Shown: piece after piece, positions 49,336-59,075 of the stretch
Numbering within the stretch: the stretch's first letter is position 1
Layout: every line of letters begins with the position of its first letter
Notes under the pieces: generated by a model
Told to the model about the DNA's origin: nothing
Database searches by the model: none
Seen by the model: only the letters and a program-made list of their open reading frames with translations
Source: Dehalococcoidia bacterium
GTDB taxonomy: Bacteria; Chloroflexota; Dehalococcoidia; Lucifugimonadales; UBA1123
Direction of reading: 5' to 3'
Assembly (NCBI GenBank): GCA_021295915.1
Contig: JAGWBK010000008.1
Span: 978-61,956, forward strand
DNA: 60,979 bases
Made by a program: the position numbers and the translations under genes

Positions 49336-49464
49336 ACGTGCTCACCTGTGGCTTGGGATTGTGGTCCTGACTTGGTTATCTTCAAATGGGGACTTGGTTC
49401 TGGTGGAGCAAGTGAAGTATTGTGTCTCGCCTCTGCCCCCGAGGGCTCCAGGCGCTCGCCTCGA

Positions 49465-50436
49465 TTAAGCGAGGTCGACTACAGCGCCAACGTCCGACTT
49501 CAGCTCGGCCTTCTCGCCATCTGACAGTTCGCTCAGGGGAGGGCGGATGTGCCCTCCAGCCAAGCCCATCAGTTCGCCCCAGTACTTGCACATTGAAGCT
49601 GGGAGGGCCCCTCCGAACTTCTGAACTGTGTACGCCCACCACTTGTCTGAGACCTGCTTTACTGGCCGAACGTGGGTGTCATAGAAATCGTCGTCCAGAT
49701 CACCCCTCATCGCCTTGTCGATGAACTGCACATAGTAGTTCTCGTCTTGCGTATCGAAACGCCAGTCGGAGGTGTTCGCAAACATGACCTGCTGCTCGAA
49801 GCCAAGCTCCCTGCCCCTGAAAAGTATCCACTCGTCTGGGGTGCTGATAATGGCATCGCGGCCAACCAGCTGATGAGTCTCAACTGAGATTTCCTGGTTG
49901 AAGCTAGCTTCTTTTACTCCAACCACGTTGGGGATCTGGCAGATCCTCTGGAGACCGCGTGCATCCAGCACCGTCCCGAACTGTGGCGAGTTGTAGTACA
50001 TGATGCCGAGATCGGTGTTGTCCGCCAGGAGACGGACCCACTCTACGACCTGGTCTTCGGTGTTGGTCACGAAGTAGGGAGCACCCACGATCAGCAGGTC
50101 GAAACCCACTCCTTCCGCGTGTTGAGCAAGATCCAGCATGGACTTGGCAGAAGTGTGGGAGACGTGAGCCCCGATCGGCCACTCCCCTGCGGACTCTTCG
50201 GCCACTACATCGTAGACCCGGAGACGCTCCTCATGGGTGAGGCTCCAGAATTCGCCCATTCCCCACGTGGAACCGGCACCGTGTGTACCGAGCGCGCGTA
50301 CGTGGGCTATGTTCTTTCTGAGACCCTCTTCGTCCACCTGGTCATCAGGCGTGAAGGGCGTCATTAGGGTAGTCCACTGGCCGCGAAGATTCTCGCGTGC
50401 CCAGTCCATTGACTCTGACTTGGTGTACTCGGCCAT
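49465..50436 (-). CDS. Dihydrodipicolinate synthase (DapA) family protein, divergent
   Basis: 323 residues; ATG 50436 with GGAGAG upstream. TIM-barrel aldolase with the Schiff-base Lys in VVGVKEAS, the Tyr in MYYNSP and a weakly kept substrate loop (GSTWGMGEFWSL in place of GTTGE). The latter rules out simple dapA. The C-terminal ~60 residues are longer than usual. It may be a catabolic lyase or hydratase. It could share an operon with the MfnB-like gene 129 nt downstream; no promoter was found between them. Confidence 0.82.
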   Translation of the reverse strand: MAEYTKSESMDWARENLRGQWTTLMTPFTPDDQVDEEGLRKNIAHVRALGTHGAGSTWGMGEFWSLTHEERLRVYDVVAEESAGEWPIGAHVSHTSAKSMLDLAQHAEGVGFDLLIVGAPYFVTNTEDQVVEWVRLLADNTDLGIMYYNSPQFGTVLDARGLQRICQIPNVVGVKEASFNQEISVETHQLVGRDAIISTPDEWILFRGRELGFEQQVMFANTSDWRFDTQDENYYVQFIDKAMRGDLDDDFYDTHVRPVKQVSDKWWAYTVQKFGGALPASMCKYWGELMGLAGGHIRPPLSELSDGEKAELKSDVGAVVDLA

Positions 50437-50601
50437 AGCTCTCTCCGGGCGGGAACTCTAGGGGTCGGCGTGGGTGCAGAACTCCTGCACGACCGTAGAA
50501 ATTATGGTAGCCATGAGGTGTGGTGGTGTCAACGAATCAAGCCCTTTTGACGTTCCCGTCGACATCAGTGTTGTTCTGCTACTGACTAGAGGCGTGCAAC
50601 C

Positions 50602-50793
50602 TCAGCCCTTCATGATGACCTTGTTATGGGTCCTCAGGCACCTGGTGCAGACGGACAGCTTTTCAGCCTTGCCATTCCGGATGATTGTCGAGCGCTGTAC
50701 GTTCGCGAACCACCTGGTCCGAGTGCGTTTATTCGAGTGGCTAACGTTGTTACCTGATTGGCCAGCCTTATTACACAGTTGACACTTAGCCAT
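50602..50793 (-). CDS. rpmB: 50S ribosomal protein L28
   Basis: 63 residues from ATG 50793, with GAGGG upstream; an in-frame start at 50838 adds unrelated residues. Conserved CQLCNKAGQSGNNVSHSN at the N-terminus and ANVQRSTIIRNGKAEKLSVC later; CxxC pairs at both ends (CQLC, CTRC) make the zinc-ribbon C+ type of L28. Divergent from fakA, an arrangement common in Gram-positive-like lineages. Confidence 0.93.
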   Translation of the reverse strand: MAKCQLCNKAGQSGNNVSHSNKRTRTRWFANVQRSTIIRNGKAEKLSVCTRCLRTHNKVIMKG

Positions 50794-50917
50794 TTTCCCT
50801 CTTTGACGGCCTCTGGACTTGAGATTACAATTGGGCACTACATTGGGCGGTCAACGACGCCAAATTATCTTTAGCACACTAGCACACCTGAGTTTAGCTG
50901 GGCAAACTGGATTGTCT

Positions 50918-52558
50918 ATGGCGGAACCTCTCACTCACAACGAAAGACTGGACGGCCCGGGACTGCTGTCCATGTTCGAGTCAGCTCTCGAACTGCTCGA
51001 GGTCAACGTCCCTGAAATCAATCGGCTTAATGTGTTTCCGGTCCCTGACGGGGACACTGGAATCAATATGTACCTCACGCTCTTGGACGTGGTTTCCAAT
51101 ACCGCGCCAGACGTTTCACCTTCGGTGGGCGAGACTTCTCGCTTGATGGCGGAACATGCGCTCAATGGTGGCCGCGGCAACAGCGGCGTGCTTCTATCGC
51201 AGTTCTTTATGGGAATGGCTGAGGCGCTTGAAGGTCACACTGACTTTGGTACTGAGGATTTAGCTCGATCTCTCTCCGCAGCTTCGGTGCATGCTTATGG
51301 CGGTATTGGACATCCCAGGGAAGGGACGATACTGACCGTTATGCGCGAGTCTTCGGATGCAGCCCACGCCTCATCGTCAGACGACCTGGCAGGTCTCCTG
51401 GACGTTGTCTGCGATGCTGCTCTGGAATCGGTGGCGCGGACTCCGACTTTGCTATCAGTGCTGCGGAAGGCTGGGCTCGTGGACTCCGGAGGATATGGTT
51501 TCTACGTGATGTTGGAGGGGGCCAGGCGCCATCTTCGCCAGACTGGAGATCTGGACGAAATGTTGACTCCTCCTCAACCTATTTCCCTGGATGGCAACAT
51601 CTCGTCTGAATTCCTTGATGAAATCGAAGAAGAGGAATTTGGATACTGCACTCAGTTCATGATCAGTGGGCCATCCCTCGACAAAGACTCGATCATGACA
51701 ATGCTTGAAGAACTCGGCAATTCGCCGGTGGTGATTGGGACAGACTCACTGGTGCGAATCCATGTTCATACTACTGAACCAGACGATGTCGTGGACTATG
51801 GACGTACTCTTGGAGAAGTGTTTAAAGAAAACATCCAGAACATGGATGAGCAGCGAGAACAGTTCTCCGCTGAGCGCCGAGCCGAGTTGGGTGTCGAAGA
51901 CGTCGCAGTCGTTGCAGTGGTGCAGGGCGAAGGGCTAGAGGAGGTGTTCAGGGGATTCTCAGTAGAGAATTTCGTAAGCGGTGGCGACTCCATGAACCCA
52001 AGTGTTGGCGACGTACTTCGCGCCATAGAGGATGCGCCTCTGGAGAACGTGGTGTTTCTGCCCAACAACCCGAACATCATACTGGCTGCTGAACAGGCTG
52101 CTGAGCGGTCGTCCAAGAACGTCCGGGTTGTGCCGAGCCGCACCGTGGTGCAGGGGATAATGACGGTCCTGAACTACGATCTCACAAAGGGCTCGCTGGC
52201 AGACCACGCCGAAGAGATGGTCAACCAGTTGCAGACGGCCCGCACGGGAGAGATATGTTTCGCTTCTCGCGACGCGGAACTTGATGGTGTGAGGGTACAA
52301 GAAGACCAGCTCATCGCTATGCTCGACAGGAGGCTGGTCTATGCAGATGATTCACTCGAGGGAGTCATTACAGGCCTCTTGAGAATTGCTGAAACTGACG
52401 AACCTGTTGACCTGGCAACCCTCTATTGGGGAGACCAGATGGATGAGGAGCAGACTGACAAGCTCGCTTCTCAGCTGCAGGACAACTTCCCCGAGATTGA
52501 ATTCGAGGTGGTCTACGGCGGTCAGCCACACTACCATCTCTTTATGTCCCTTGAGTGA
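50918..52558 (+). CDS. fakA: Fatty acid kinase catalytic subunit FakA (DAK2/YloV family)
   Basis: 546 residues from ATG 50918, preceded by a weak ribosome site. DAK2 (DhaL-like) ATP domain: NVFPVPDGDTGINMYLTL and NGGRGNSGVLLSQFF. A middle domain follows (LDEIEEEEFGYCTQFMISG), then the C-terminal region characteristic of YloV/FakA (VVFLPNNPNIILAAEQAA, GEICFASRDAEL). It phosphorylates FakB-bound fatty acids for phospholipid synthesis. fakB follows 10 nt downstream, confirming the pairing. Divergent from rpmB. Confidence 0.88.
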   Translation: MAEPLTHNERLDGPGLLSMFESALELLEVNVPEINRLNVFPVPDGDTGINMYLTLLDVVSNTAPDVSPSVGETSRLMAEHALNGGRGNSGVLLSQFFMGMAEALEGHTDFGTEDLARSLSAASVHAYGGIGHPREGTILTVMRESSDAAHASSSDDLAGLLDVVCDAALESVARTPTLLSVLRKAGLVDSGGYGFYVMLEGARRHLRQTGDLDEMLTPPQPISLDGNISSEFLDEIEEEEFGYCTQFMISGPSLDKDSIMTMLEELGNSPVVIGTDSLVRIHVHTTEPDDVVDYGRTLGEVFKENIQNMDEQREQFSAERRAELGVEDVAVVAVVQGEGLEEVFRGFSVENFVSGGDSMNPSVGDVLRAIEDAPLENVVFLPNNPNIILAAEQAAERSSKNVRVVPSRTVVQGIMTVLNYDLTKGSLADHAEEMVNQLQTARTGEICFASRDAELDGVRVQEDQLIAMLDRRLVYADDSLEGVITGLLRIAETDEPVDLATLYWGDQMDEEQTDKLASQLQDNFPEIEFEVVYGGQPHYHLFMSLE

Positions 52559-52567
52559 GGTGAGAAC

Positions 52568-53410
52568 ATGGCCGTACGTGTAGTAGCCGATAGTGTTTCA
52601 GATCTGCCCCCGGAAATCGCTGATGAACTTGGCATAACTGTAGTTCCCGCCAACGTGCACTTTGGCACGCAGGTGTTCAAAGATGGGGTCGATCTAACCA
52701 CCGACGAATTCTTTGAAAGACTCCTCAATGGCCCGGACTTTCCTACGACGTCTCAACCCTCAGTGGGTGATTTTGTTGACGCATATGAACGTGTCGCTGT
52801 GGACGCGGATGCAATAGTGTCAATACACGTGTCCAGCAAGGTCAGTGGCACTTTCAACTCGGCTCAACAGGGGTCTGAACGCGCCGAGGTAGATTGTCCC
52901 ATTGAAGTTATAGACACGTTGCAGGCCTCGATGGGTGTCGGACTCATCGTAATGGCCGCTGCGCGTGCTGCGAACGCAGGCGCGTCAGTTGAAGAGGTTG
53001 TAGAAGTCGCCAACAGTGCCACCGCAAGAGCGCAGTGCGTAGTGCTGTTGGATACACTGGAATACCTGCAGAAGGGCGGGCGGATCGGCAAGGCCAGAGC
53101 GTTGGTTGGCACTCTCCTGAAGATAAAGCCGCTCATTACCGTTCTGGATGGTGTGGTGCATGACTTCGCGAAGGAACGAACGCGCCGCAAGGGGATGGCC
53201 AGGCTTGAACGAGCAGCCCAGGACTTCTCTCCCTTCACGTCTGCGGCGGTCATGTACAGCACCTCGCGAGACGAGGTCGATTCCCTAGCCGAGTCCATTC
53301 GTCCTCTCATGTCAGGTGACGAAGAGCCGATAGTGGTCAGGTTCGGTCCGGCGCTTGGAACTTACGTTGGCCCCGACTCGCTCGGGCTGGTCATTTTGGG
53401 GGATTCCTAG
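52568..53410 (+). CDS. DegV-family fatty acid-binding protein FakB
   Basis: 280 residues; GAGGTGAG before ATG. DegV fold: VVADSVSDLPPEIADELGI, PTTSQPSVGDF (Ser/Thr contact with the fatty acid carboxylate), SSKVSGTFNSAQ and TLEYLQKGGRIGKARAL. Carries acyl groups to FakA. The gene lies 10 nt downstream of fakA, and recG begins 30 nt later, making a co-transcribed trio. Confidence 0.9.
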   Translation: MAVRVVADSVSDLPPEIADELGITVVPANVHFGTQVFKDGVDLTTDEFFERLLNGPDFPTTSQPSVGDFVDAYERVAVDADAIVSIHVSSKVSGTFNSAQQGSERAEVDCPIEVIDTLQASMGVGLIVMAAARAANAGASVEEVVEVANSATARAQCVVLLDTLEYLQKGGRIGKARALVGTLLKIKPLITVLDGVVHDFAKERTRRKGMARLERAAQDFSPFTSAAVMYSTSRDEVDSLAESIRPLMSGDEEPIVVRFGPALGTYVGPDSLGLVILGDS

Positions 53411-53439
53411 TCAGGCATCGGTTCGATGCCATCACGAGC

Positions 53440-55881
53440 ATGACTTCCACCAGGCCAGCAACCCGATCGCTCTACAACATCCTTCGCGAGGAGCGTGACA
53501 GGGGATTTGATGATACGGCCGTTATCGGTGGCCTCGATGGGTTCCTGGTGCGACATGCATCAGACCTGGAACCGTATCTGGGTGGTATCGCCTCCTACGC
53601 TTCACTGACAACGGAAGAGCGCTCCGAGTGGTCGCGGCAAACCGTGCAGAGGATGCGAGAGGATACGAGCGTAAGTGACAGGCCGGAATCCGCTGTCCCT
53701 CGTCACAGCGCCAGTCCTCGGCCAGGACCCAAAGGCCAGTCCAGGAAGCGCACACCCCCAGACAGATCCCTGAAGCTCTCTGACGACGTCACTCTTATGA
53801 AGGGTGTCTGGCGGAAAATGCAGCCCCGGCTTGAGAGCATTGGGGTGAATCGTGTCGGCGATCTCGTCTATCAGTTTCCAAATCGACACTCTGACTACAC
53901 CAGGATCCGGAAAGTCGCCCAGCTTTCACCCGGAGAAGACCAGACTGCCATTCTGACAGTCTGGGAAGCCAGTCAGACAATGCTCGGGCGTCAGAAGTCC
54001 ACTCAGGCTGTCCTTGGAGATGAGACCGGTAATGTCAGGGCAGTGTGGTTCAACAACCCGTGGCTTGCCTCACGACTCAAACAGGGATCGCGTGTCTCGA
54101 TAAGTGGCAAGGTCAACGTCTTCCGGGGAAATCTGGTGTTTCAGGGACCTGAGTGTGAGGTCCTGGACGAGGACGACGATCTTCTACACACGGGGAGGCT
54201 CGTTCCCGTGTACTCGACCACTCAGGGCCTGTCCCAGCGGGTGCTCCGTACATTAGTAAAGCGGGCCCTTGATGAATGCATTGGGCAGATTGACGAGTTC
54301 CTTCCAAAGGAGATGCTGCATCGCGCGGGACTGATCGGACTTCGTGACGCGATCCGGCAGATGCACTATCCCGATGACTGGGAGAGTTACCAGCATGCCC
54401 GGCGGAGACTCGCATTCGACGAGTTGTTCCTATTTCAACTCTCCGTACTGTCACGTAGGGCCGAGTGGAAGGAATCGGGTGGTGCTCTGCCACTTCGCGT
54501 AGAACCCAGTACCCTGGATGCCTTCTTGAGCACTCTCACATTCGAGCTAACCGGAGCTCAGTCCCGGGCAATTAATGACATCCTTTCCGACATTGAGACC
54601 AACCAGGCGATGAGTCGTCTGCTGCAGGGAGACGTCGGCAGCGGCAAGACGATAGTAGCGACAGCCGCCATGCTTGCGGCCGTCCACAACGGCACACAGG
54701 CCGCGCTCATGGCTCCGACGGAGATCCTTGCCGAGCAGCACTTCCTTACAATCTGCCGACTGTTGGATGGTCCCGGTTTCGAACCGGCGGGAGGGAGCAT
54801 CCAGACACTGAGCGTACACGGGTTGGACCGAAAGTTGACGGTCGCACTGCTTCTCGGGGGTCAGAGGAGACGAATCAGGGACGATCTCACGAGTCTGCTC
54901 TCTGCAGGTTTGGTGGACATTGTCATTGGCACTCATGCACTCATACAGGAGTCGGTCGACATCCCGAATATGTCTCTGGCGGTCGTGGATGAACAGCACC
55001 GGTTCGGTGTCTCCCAGCGCGCAAAGCTGCGGGAGAAGGGCGTACGACCTCACTTCCTTGCCATGAGTGCCACGCCAATCCCCAGGTCACTCTCAATGAC
55101 GCTCTACGGAGACCTGGACGTATCAGTGATTGATGAAATGCCTCCTGGCAGGTTGCCTGTGCGTACCAGGTTCGTCGAGAACGAGAGGCGAGACGCGGCA
55201 TTCGAGTTTGTACGCGATGAGCTGGACGATGGAAGGCAGGCGTTCGTCGTGTGCCCACTCATCGATGAATCAGAGGTCATACAGACCAAGGCGGCCCAGG
55301 AGGAGTACGAGCGGCTCTCGACGACAGTTTTCGCTGAACGCAGTGTAGGCCTGCTTCACGGGCGCATGAGCCTGGAGGAGAAAGAGCACGTGATGGACGA
55401 CTTCAAGGCGGGCGACCTGGACGTTCTTGTTGCCACCCCTGTCATTGAAGTCGGCATCGATGTCCCAAATGCAACTGTGATGCTGATCGACGGGGCAGAG
55501 CGCTTCGGCCTTTCGCAGCTTCATCAGCTTCGGGGCAGGGTAGGGCGTGGTGCACATCAGAGCACGTGTCTGCTTCTCTCAGAATCGCCTGGATCCGAAG
55601 CTCTGAACCGGCTAAGGCTCCTGGAACGCACCTCGGACGGGTTCAGGCTCTCAGAGGAGGACCTCGAGTTAAGAGGCCCGGGTGACTACCTCGGCACTCG
55701 TCAAAGCGGACTTCCCACTTTCAGGGTGGCGGAGATCACCGACCAGGACATTGTCACTCTCGCTCGACGAGAGGCCGACAGAATACTCTCGGCAGATCCG
55801 GACCTCAGCAGGCCGGAACACAGCTCGCTCTCCACGGCGTTCGGCGAGTTCAACTCCCGTCTAACGGGGGAGCACAGCTAG
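53440..55881 (+). CDS. recG: ATP-dependent DNA helicase RecG
   Basis: 813 residues, about 120 longer than E. coli RecG because of an N-terminal extension (residues 1-110, polar and basic towards its end) that is common in several non-proteobacterial RecGs. Then the wedge/OB domain (VNRVGDLVYQFPNRHSDYT), helicase motif I GDVGSGKT (about 397-404), Ia APTEILAEQH, II DEQH (517-520), III MSATPIPRS, and V/VI ATPVIEVGIDVPNATVM and QLRGRVGRG. Branch-migrates stalled forks and Holliday junctions. The start lacks a strong ribosome site. Confidence 0.93.
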   Translation: MTSTRPATRSLYNILREERDRGFDDTAVIGGLDGFLVRHASDLEPYLGGIASYASLTTEERSEWSRQTVQRMREDTSVSDRPESAVPRHSASPRPGPKGQSRKRTPPDRSLKLSDDVTLMKGVWRKMQPRLESIGVNRVGDLVYQFPNRHSDYTRIRKVAQLSPGEDQTAILTVWEASQTMLGRQKSTQAVLGDETGNVRAVWFNNPWLASRLKQGSRVSISGKVNVFRGNLVFQGPECEVLDEDDDLLHTGRLVPVYSTTQGLSQRVLRTLVKRALDECIGQIDEFLPKEMLHRAGLIGLRDAIRQMHYPDDWESYQHARRRLAFDELFLFQLSVLSRRAEWKESGGALPLRVEPSTLDAFLSTLTFELTGAQSRAINDILSDIETNQAMSRLLQGDVGSGKTIVATAAMLAAVHNGTQAALMAPTEILAEQHFLTICRLLDGPGFEPAGGSIQTLSVHGLDRKLTVALLLGGQRRRIRDDLTSLLSAGLVDIVIGTHALIQESVDIPNMSLAVVDEQHRFGVSQRAKLREKGVRPHFLAMSATPIPRSLSMTLYGDLDVSVIDEMPPGRLPVRTRFVENERRDAAFEFVRDELDDGRQAFVVCPLIDESEVIQTKAAQEEYERLSTTVFAERSVGLLHGRMSLEEKEHVMDDFKAGDLDVLVATPVIEVGIDVPNATVMLIDGAERFGLSQLHQLRGRVGRGAHQSTCLLLSESPGSEALNRLRLLERTSDGFRLSEEDLELRGPGDYLGTRQSGLPTFRVAEITDQDIVTLARREADRILSADPDLSRPEHSSLSTAFGEFNSRLTGEHS

Positions 55882-56019
55882 GTCAGGGCCTTGATGCCTC
55901 GCCTGCCAGCACTACCAGATTTCTAAGTAAACATGGCGCTTCGGGTGTTCACTTAAGCAGAATGTCCCTTCAGCAACGGCACTGTGGACGAACTCGCTAT
56001 CAAATTGCAACTGCAGTAT

Positions 56020-56049
56020 TTGACACTCGTCCAATACGGTTAATATAGT
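56020..56049 (+). promoter_or_regulatory. Sigma70-type promoter of the VOC gene
   Basis: Consensus TTGACA (56020-56025), an 18-bp spacer and TATAGT (56044-56049). Predicted leader about 58 nt to ATG 56114. It accounts for most of the 232-base gap after recG, in which no other gene was seen. Confidence 0.7.
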
Positions 56050-56113
56050 TGGCTTTGAATTCACACAGAAGCAGTGGGCCAATACTGCATCTGGGCAAGA
56101 TGAGCGAGGTAAC

Positions 56114-56542
56114 ATGGCCAAGATCAAGCACATTGCAATTGCTAGTCAGGATCCGGACAAGACTGCGGAATTCTTCAAGGAAGTGTTCGACCTCGAAGAA
56201 GTTGGCAAGGTTGATAGCGCCAATGCCTCGGGCTACTACCTGAGCGATGGAAACATCAACTTGGCGATCCTCAACTTCCATAGCGAAGTTGTCGCCGGCG
56301 AAGAGTTCGGTACAGACTACGCTGGTCTACATCACATTGGGTTCCAGGTAGACGATGCAGAAGCCACCGAGCAGAGGCTCAGGCATAAGAACTCCAGCCC
56401 CCGCGACGACATCAACGATGCCCTGCACTCAGGAATGGGCAGCGGGCACGGTGGAATGAATGTGGAGACCAAGTACGCCGGGCCCGAGGGGATAATGATT
56501 GATGTTTCCCAGTCGGGCTGGGTCGGTACCAGCGGCGATTAA
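56114..56542 (+). CDS. VOC (glyoxalase/bleomycin-resistance fold) protein
   Basis: 142 residues with GAGG upstream of the ATG. Two beta-alpha-beta-beta-beta modules: IKHIAIASQDPDKTAEFF with the metal-binding His, and GLHHIGFQVDDAEATEQRL with another, then GPEGIMIDVSQ carrying a possible third ligand. A Gly/His-rich loop (GMGSGHGGMN) separates module strands. Resembles methylmalonyl-CoA epimerase or glyoxalase-type enzymes; the exact reaction cannot be set. Single gene, own promoter and terminator. Confidence 0.82.
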   Translation: MAKIKHIAIASQDPDKTAEFFKEVFDLEEVGKVDSANASGYYLSDGNINLAILNFHSEVVAGEEFGTDYAGLHHIGFQVDDAEATEQRLRHKNSSPRDDINDALHSGMGSGHGGMNVETKYAGPEGIMIDVSQSGWVGTSGD

Positions 56543-56548
56543 AGCAAA

Positions 56549-56575
56549 GAGCGGGCTGATCACAAAAGCCCGCTC
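56549..56575 (+). terminator. Terminator after the VOC gene
   Basis: GAGCGGGCT (56549-56557) with AGCCCGCTC (56567-56575), 9 bp and a 9-nt loop, followed by CCTCTCTT. It also faces the convergent aconitase gene ending at 56631. Confidence 0.7.
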
Positions 56576-56630
56576 CCTCTCTTACTACTCTACAAAGCAG
56601 CTACGACTTGCGTGCGGCCTGCTCCGCAGC

Positions 56631-58904
56631 CTACTGGTGGAACAGGTTCAGCGCAGACCCCACAAGGAACCACTGAATCTGCTCCTCAGCAAATGAATGG
56701 TTCAGTGCGAGAGTCTCCTCAGTCCCGTCGGAGTGGTGCAGGGTTGCTGTCACAGGCTGGCCTGGCGCCAGCTCAGACAGTCCAGTCAGGCTGATCCTGT
56801 CATCTTCACGGATCCTATCGTAGTCAGACGGGTCGCTGAATGTCAGTGCGAGCAGACCCTGCTTCTTTAGATTAGTCTCGTGGATCCTGGCGAAACTGCG
56901 GGAGATTACAGCCGCTCCGTTGAGCAATCTGGGTGAAAGGGCGGCGTGTTCTCGTGAGCTACCTTCACCGTAGTTGTCGTCGCCGACCACGACCCACTTT
57001 AGCCCTCTGGACTTGTAGTCCCTGGCGACGGCCGAGACAGCTACTCCCTCGTCGCCGGTAACGATGTTCCTCGTCTTGCCGGCCTCACCCGTGTAGGCGT
57101 TGATCGCACCCATGAACATGTTGTCACTGAACTTGTCTAGGTGGCCGCGAAGTGACAGCCAGGGACCAGCAGGTGAGATGTGGTCCGTCGTGCACTTGCC
57201 AGAGACCTTAAGCAGAACAGGGACTTCTTCGACGTCATTGCCGTCCCACGCATCCCAGGGCTGCATGACCTGGAGACGCTGGGAGTCTGGAGCTACTTCC
57301 ACGGCAACGCCGCTTCCGTCTTCCGGTGGGGCCACGTAGTTGGTTGCTCCCCTGTCAAATGCTTCCTCCGGCACCTCCGGCGCAACGGCCGGTGGATCGA
57401 GCCTGAACTTCGATCCGTCCGGGGCAGTGAGTTCGTCAGTCAGCGGATTGAATGACAGGCTGCCAGCGATAGCAAACGCTGTCACTATCTCAGGACTGGC
57501 GATGAAGTTCATCGTAGTTCGCGCCCCATCATTTCGTTGAGGGAAGTTTCTGTTGTAAGAGGTCACGATGGTGTTGGCATCGGTGTTGGCTTCACGCGAC
57601 CTGCGCCACTGCCCGATGCACGGGCCGCATGCATTGGCGAGCACAGTGGACTCGATCTTGTGGAGGGAGTCCATCTGGCCATCTCGCTCGATGGTTGCAC
57701 GCACCTGCTCGGATCCGGGAGTCACCATGAAAGGCACCGCAGACTTCAAGCCTCGTGCAGCCGCCTGCTCAGCAACGTCAGCCGCCCGGCTCATGTCTTC
57801 GTATGAGGAGTTAGTGCATGACCCGATGAGCGCCGATGATATCTCGTCGATGAACTCGTTTGAGGAGTCGGCGACCTCAGCCGCCAACTCTGAAATCGGA
57901 CGCGCCCGGTCAGGAGAGTGCGGGCCAACTACGTGCGGCTCAAGGGTAGTGAGGTCAATCCTGACTACCTGATCGAAGTAGCTGTCAGGGTCAGCCTCGA
58001 CCTCCGGGTCGGCCTTCAGCATGTCTGCAAACTGGTCAGCAACCTCAGCTAGTTCGGGTCTGTTGGTTGCGGTGAGATAGTCCGCCATGCTTCGGTCGTA
58101 AGGGAACATGGAAGTAGTTGCCCCGAGTTCGGCGCCCATGTTCGTTATCGTGGCCTTGCCGGTACAGCTGATGCTGCTCGTGCCCGGGCCGATGTACTCG
58201 ATGATGCTGTTCGTGCCACCTGACACGGTCAGCATTCCCGCCAACTTCAGGATAACGTCCTTCGGTGCTGTCCATCCGTTAAGTTGGCCAGTCAAGACGA
58301 CCCCGATTCGCCTCGGCAAGAGGACGTCCCAGGGCAGCCCTGCCATTACCTCAACTGCGTCAGCTCCGCCAACACCTACCGAGCAGGCCCCGAGTCCTCC
58401 GGCATTTGGCGTGTGAGAGTCTGTGCCGATGATAACCTGACCTGGAAATGCGTAGTTCTCCAGATTGACCTGGTGGATTATCCCTGCACCCGGCTCCCAG
58501 AAGCCGACGCCATATCTCATTGCAGCCGACCTGAGGAAGCCGTAGACCTCACCGTTTTCGGCGAGCGATTCGCGGAGGTCCTGCACGCCTTCTTCACGTG
58601 CCTGGATCAGGTGGTCGCAGTGAATCGTGGTTGGGACGGCGACCTTGTCTCTGAGCGTCTGCATGAACTGCAGCATTGCCGTTTGACCAAGCACGTCCTG
58701 AAGTATAACCCTGTCCGGCCTGACGCGTATGTAGGTCTTGCCAGGCACGACCTCCTGGTTTTCGGGATCGTCCAGGTGAGACAAGAGCACCTTTTCGGCG
58801 AGGCTCATCGGCCTGTTCAATCGCTTGCGAACGACTCCCAGCCGTTCCGACATTCGCTCGTAAGTCTTCGTGGCAAATTCGGCTGTCGACTCAATAGTCA
58901 CCAT
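56631..58904 (-). CDS. acn: Aconitate hydratase
   Basis: 757 residues; ATG 58904 with AGGAGGA upstream. Length and organisation fit the mitochondrial-type/AcnA-like class. [4Fe-4S] ligands: Cys in GSCTNSS and the pair in ANACGPCIGQW. Other conserved parts: IHCDHLIQA, GTDSHTPNAGGLG, GVGGADAVEVMAG, KCTTDHISPAGPW, and DDNYGEGSSREHAAL. Interconverts citrate and isocitrate in the TCA cycle. A ferredoxin gene lies upstream on the same strand but with a hairpin between, so transcription may be separate. Confidence 0.95.
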   Translation of the reverse strand: MVTIESTAEFATKTYERMSERLGVVRKRLNRPMSLAEKVLLSHLDDPENQEVVPGKTYIRVRPDRVILQDVLGQTAMLQFMQTLRDKVAVPTTIHCDHLIQAREEGVQDLRESLAENGEVYGFLRSAAMRYGVGFWEPGAGIIHQVNLENYAFPGQVIIGTDSHTPNAGGLGACSVGVGGADAVEVMAGLPWDVLLPRRIGVVLTGQLNGWTAPKDVILKLAGMLTVSGGTNSIIEYIGPGTSSISCTGKATITNMGAELGATTSMFPYDRSMADYLTATNRPELAEVADQFADMLKADPEVEADPDSYFDQVVRIDLTTLEPHVVGPHSPDRARPISELAAEVADSSNEFIDEISSALIGSCTNSSYEDMSRAADVAEQAAARGLKSAVPFMVTPGSEQVRATIERDGQMDSLHKIESTVLANACGPCIGQWRRSREANTDANTIVTSYNRNFPQRNDGARTTMNFIASPEIVTAFAIAGSLSFNPLTDELTAPDGSKFRLDPPAVAPEVPEEAFDRGATNYVAPPEDGSGVAVEVAPDSQRLQVMQPWDAWDGNDVEEVPVLLKVSGKCTTDHISPAGPWLSLRGHLDKFSDNMFMGAINAYTGEAGKTRNIVTGDEGVAVSAVARDYKSRGLKWVVVGDDNYGEGSSREHAALSPRLLNGAAVISRSFARIHETNLKKQGLLALTFSDPSDYDRIREDDRISLTGLSELAPGQPVTATLHHSDGTEETLALNHSFAEEQIQWFLVGSALNLFHQ

Positions 58905-58995
58905 GATCGGTTCCTCCTATACGAAGAGCGACTGGCCGCGCGCACTCTCTTACTGTGCTAAAGGTCAGTCGCTTTAGATTGGCTCACCCAAAGAA

Positions 58996-59043
58996 TACCC
59001 TGCCAATGCCATTCCAACAAGCCTTGGAACGGCGGGCAGGGTA
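58996..59043 (-). terminator. Nested hairpin between ferredoxin and aconitase
   Basis: Outer stem TACCCTGCC (58996-59004) with GGCAGGGTA (59035-59043); inner GCC/GGC and TTCCAA (59012-59017) with TTGGAA (59024-59029). Read on the minus strand it is followed by TTCTTT. Most likely the ferredoxin terminator; it would also be near the 5' end of the aconitase transcript. Confidence 0.6.
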
Positions 59044-59075
59044 CTGCTGAGCTAGTCTGGACTGTAGGGAAGACC

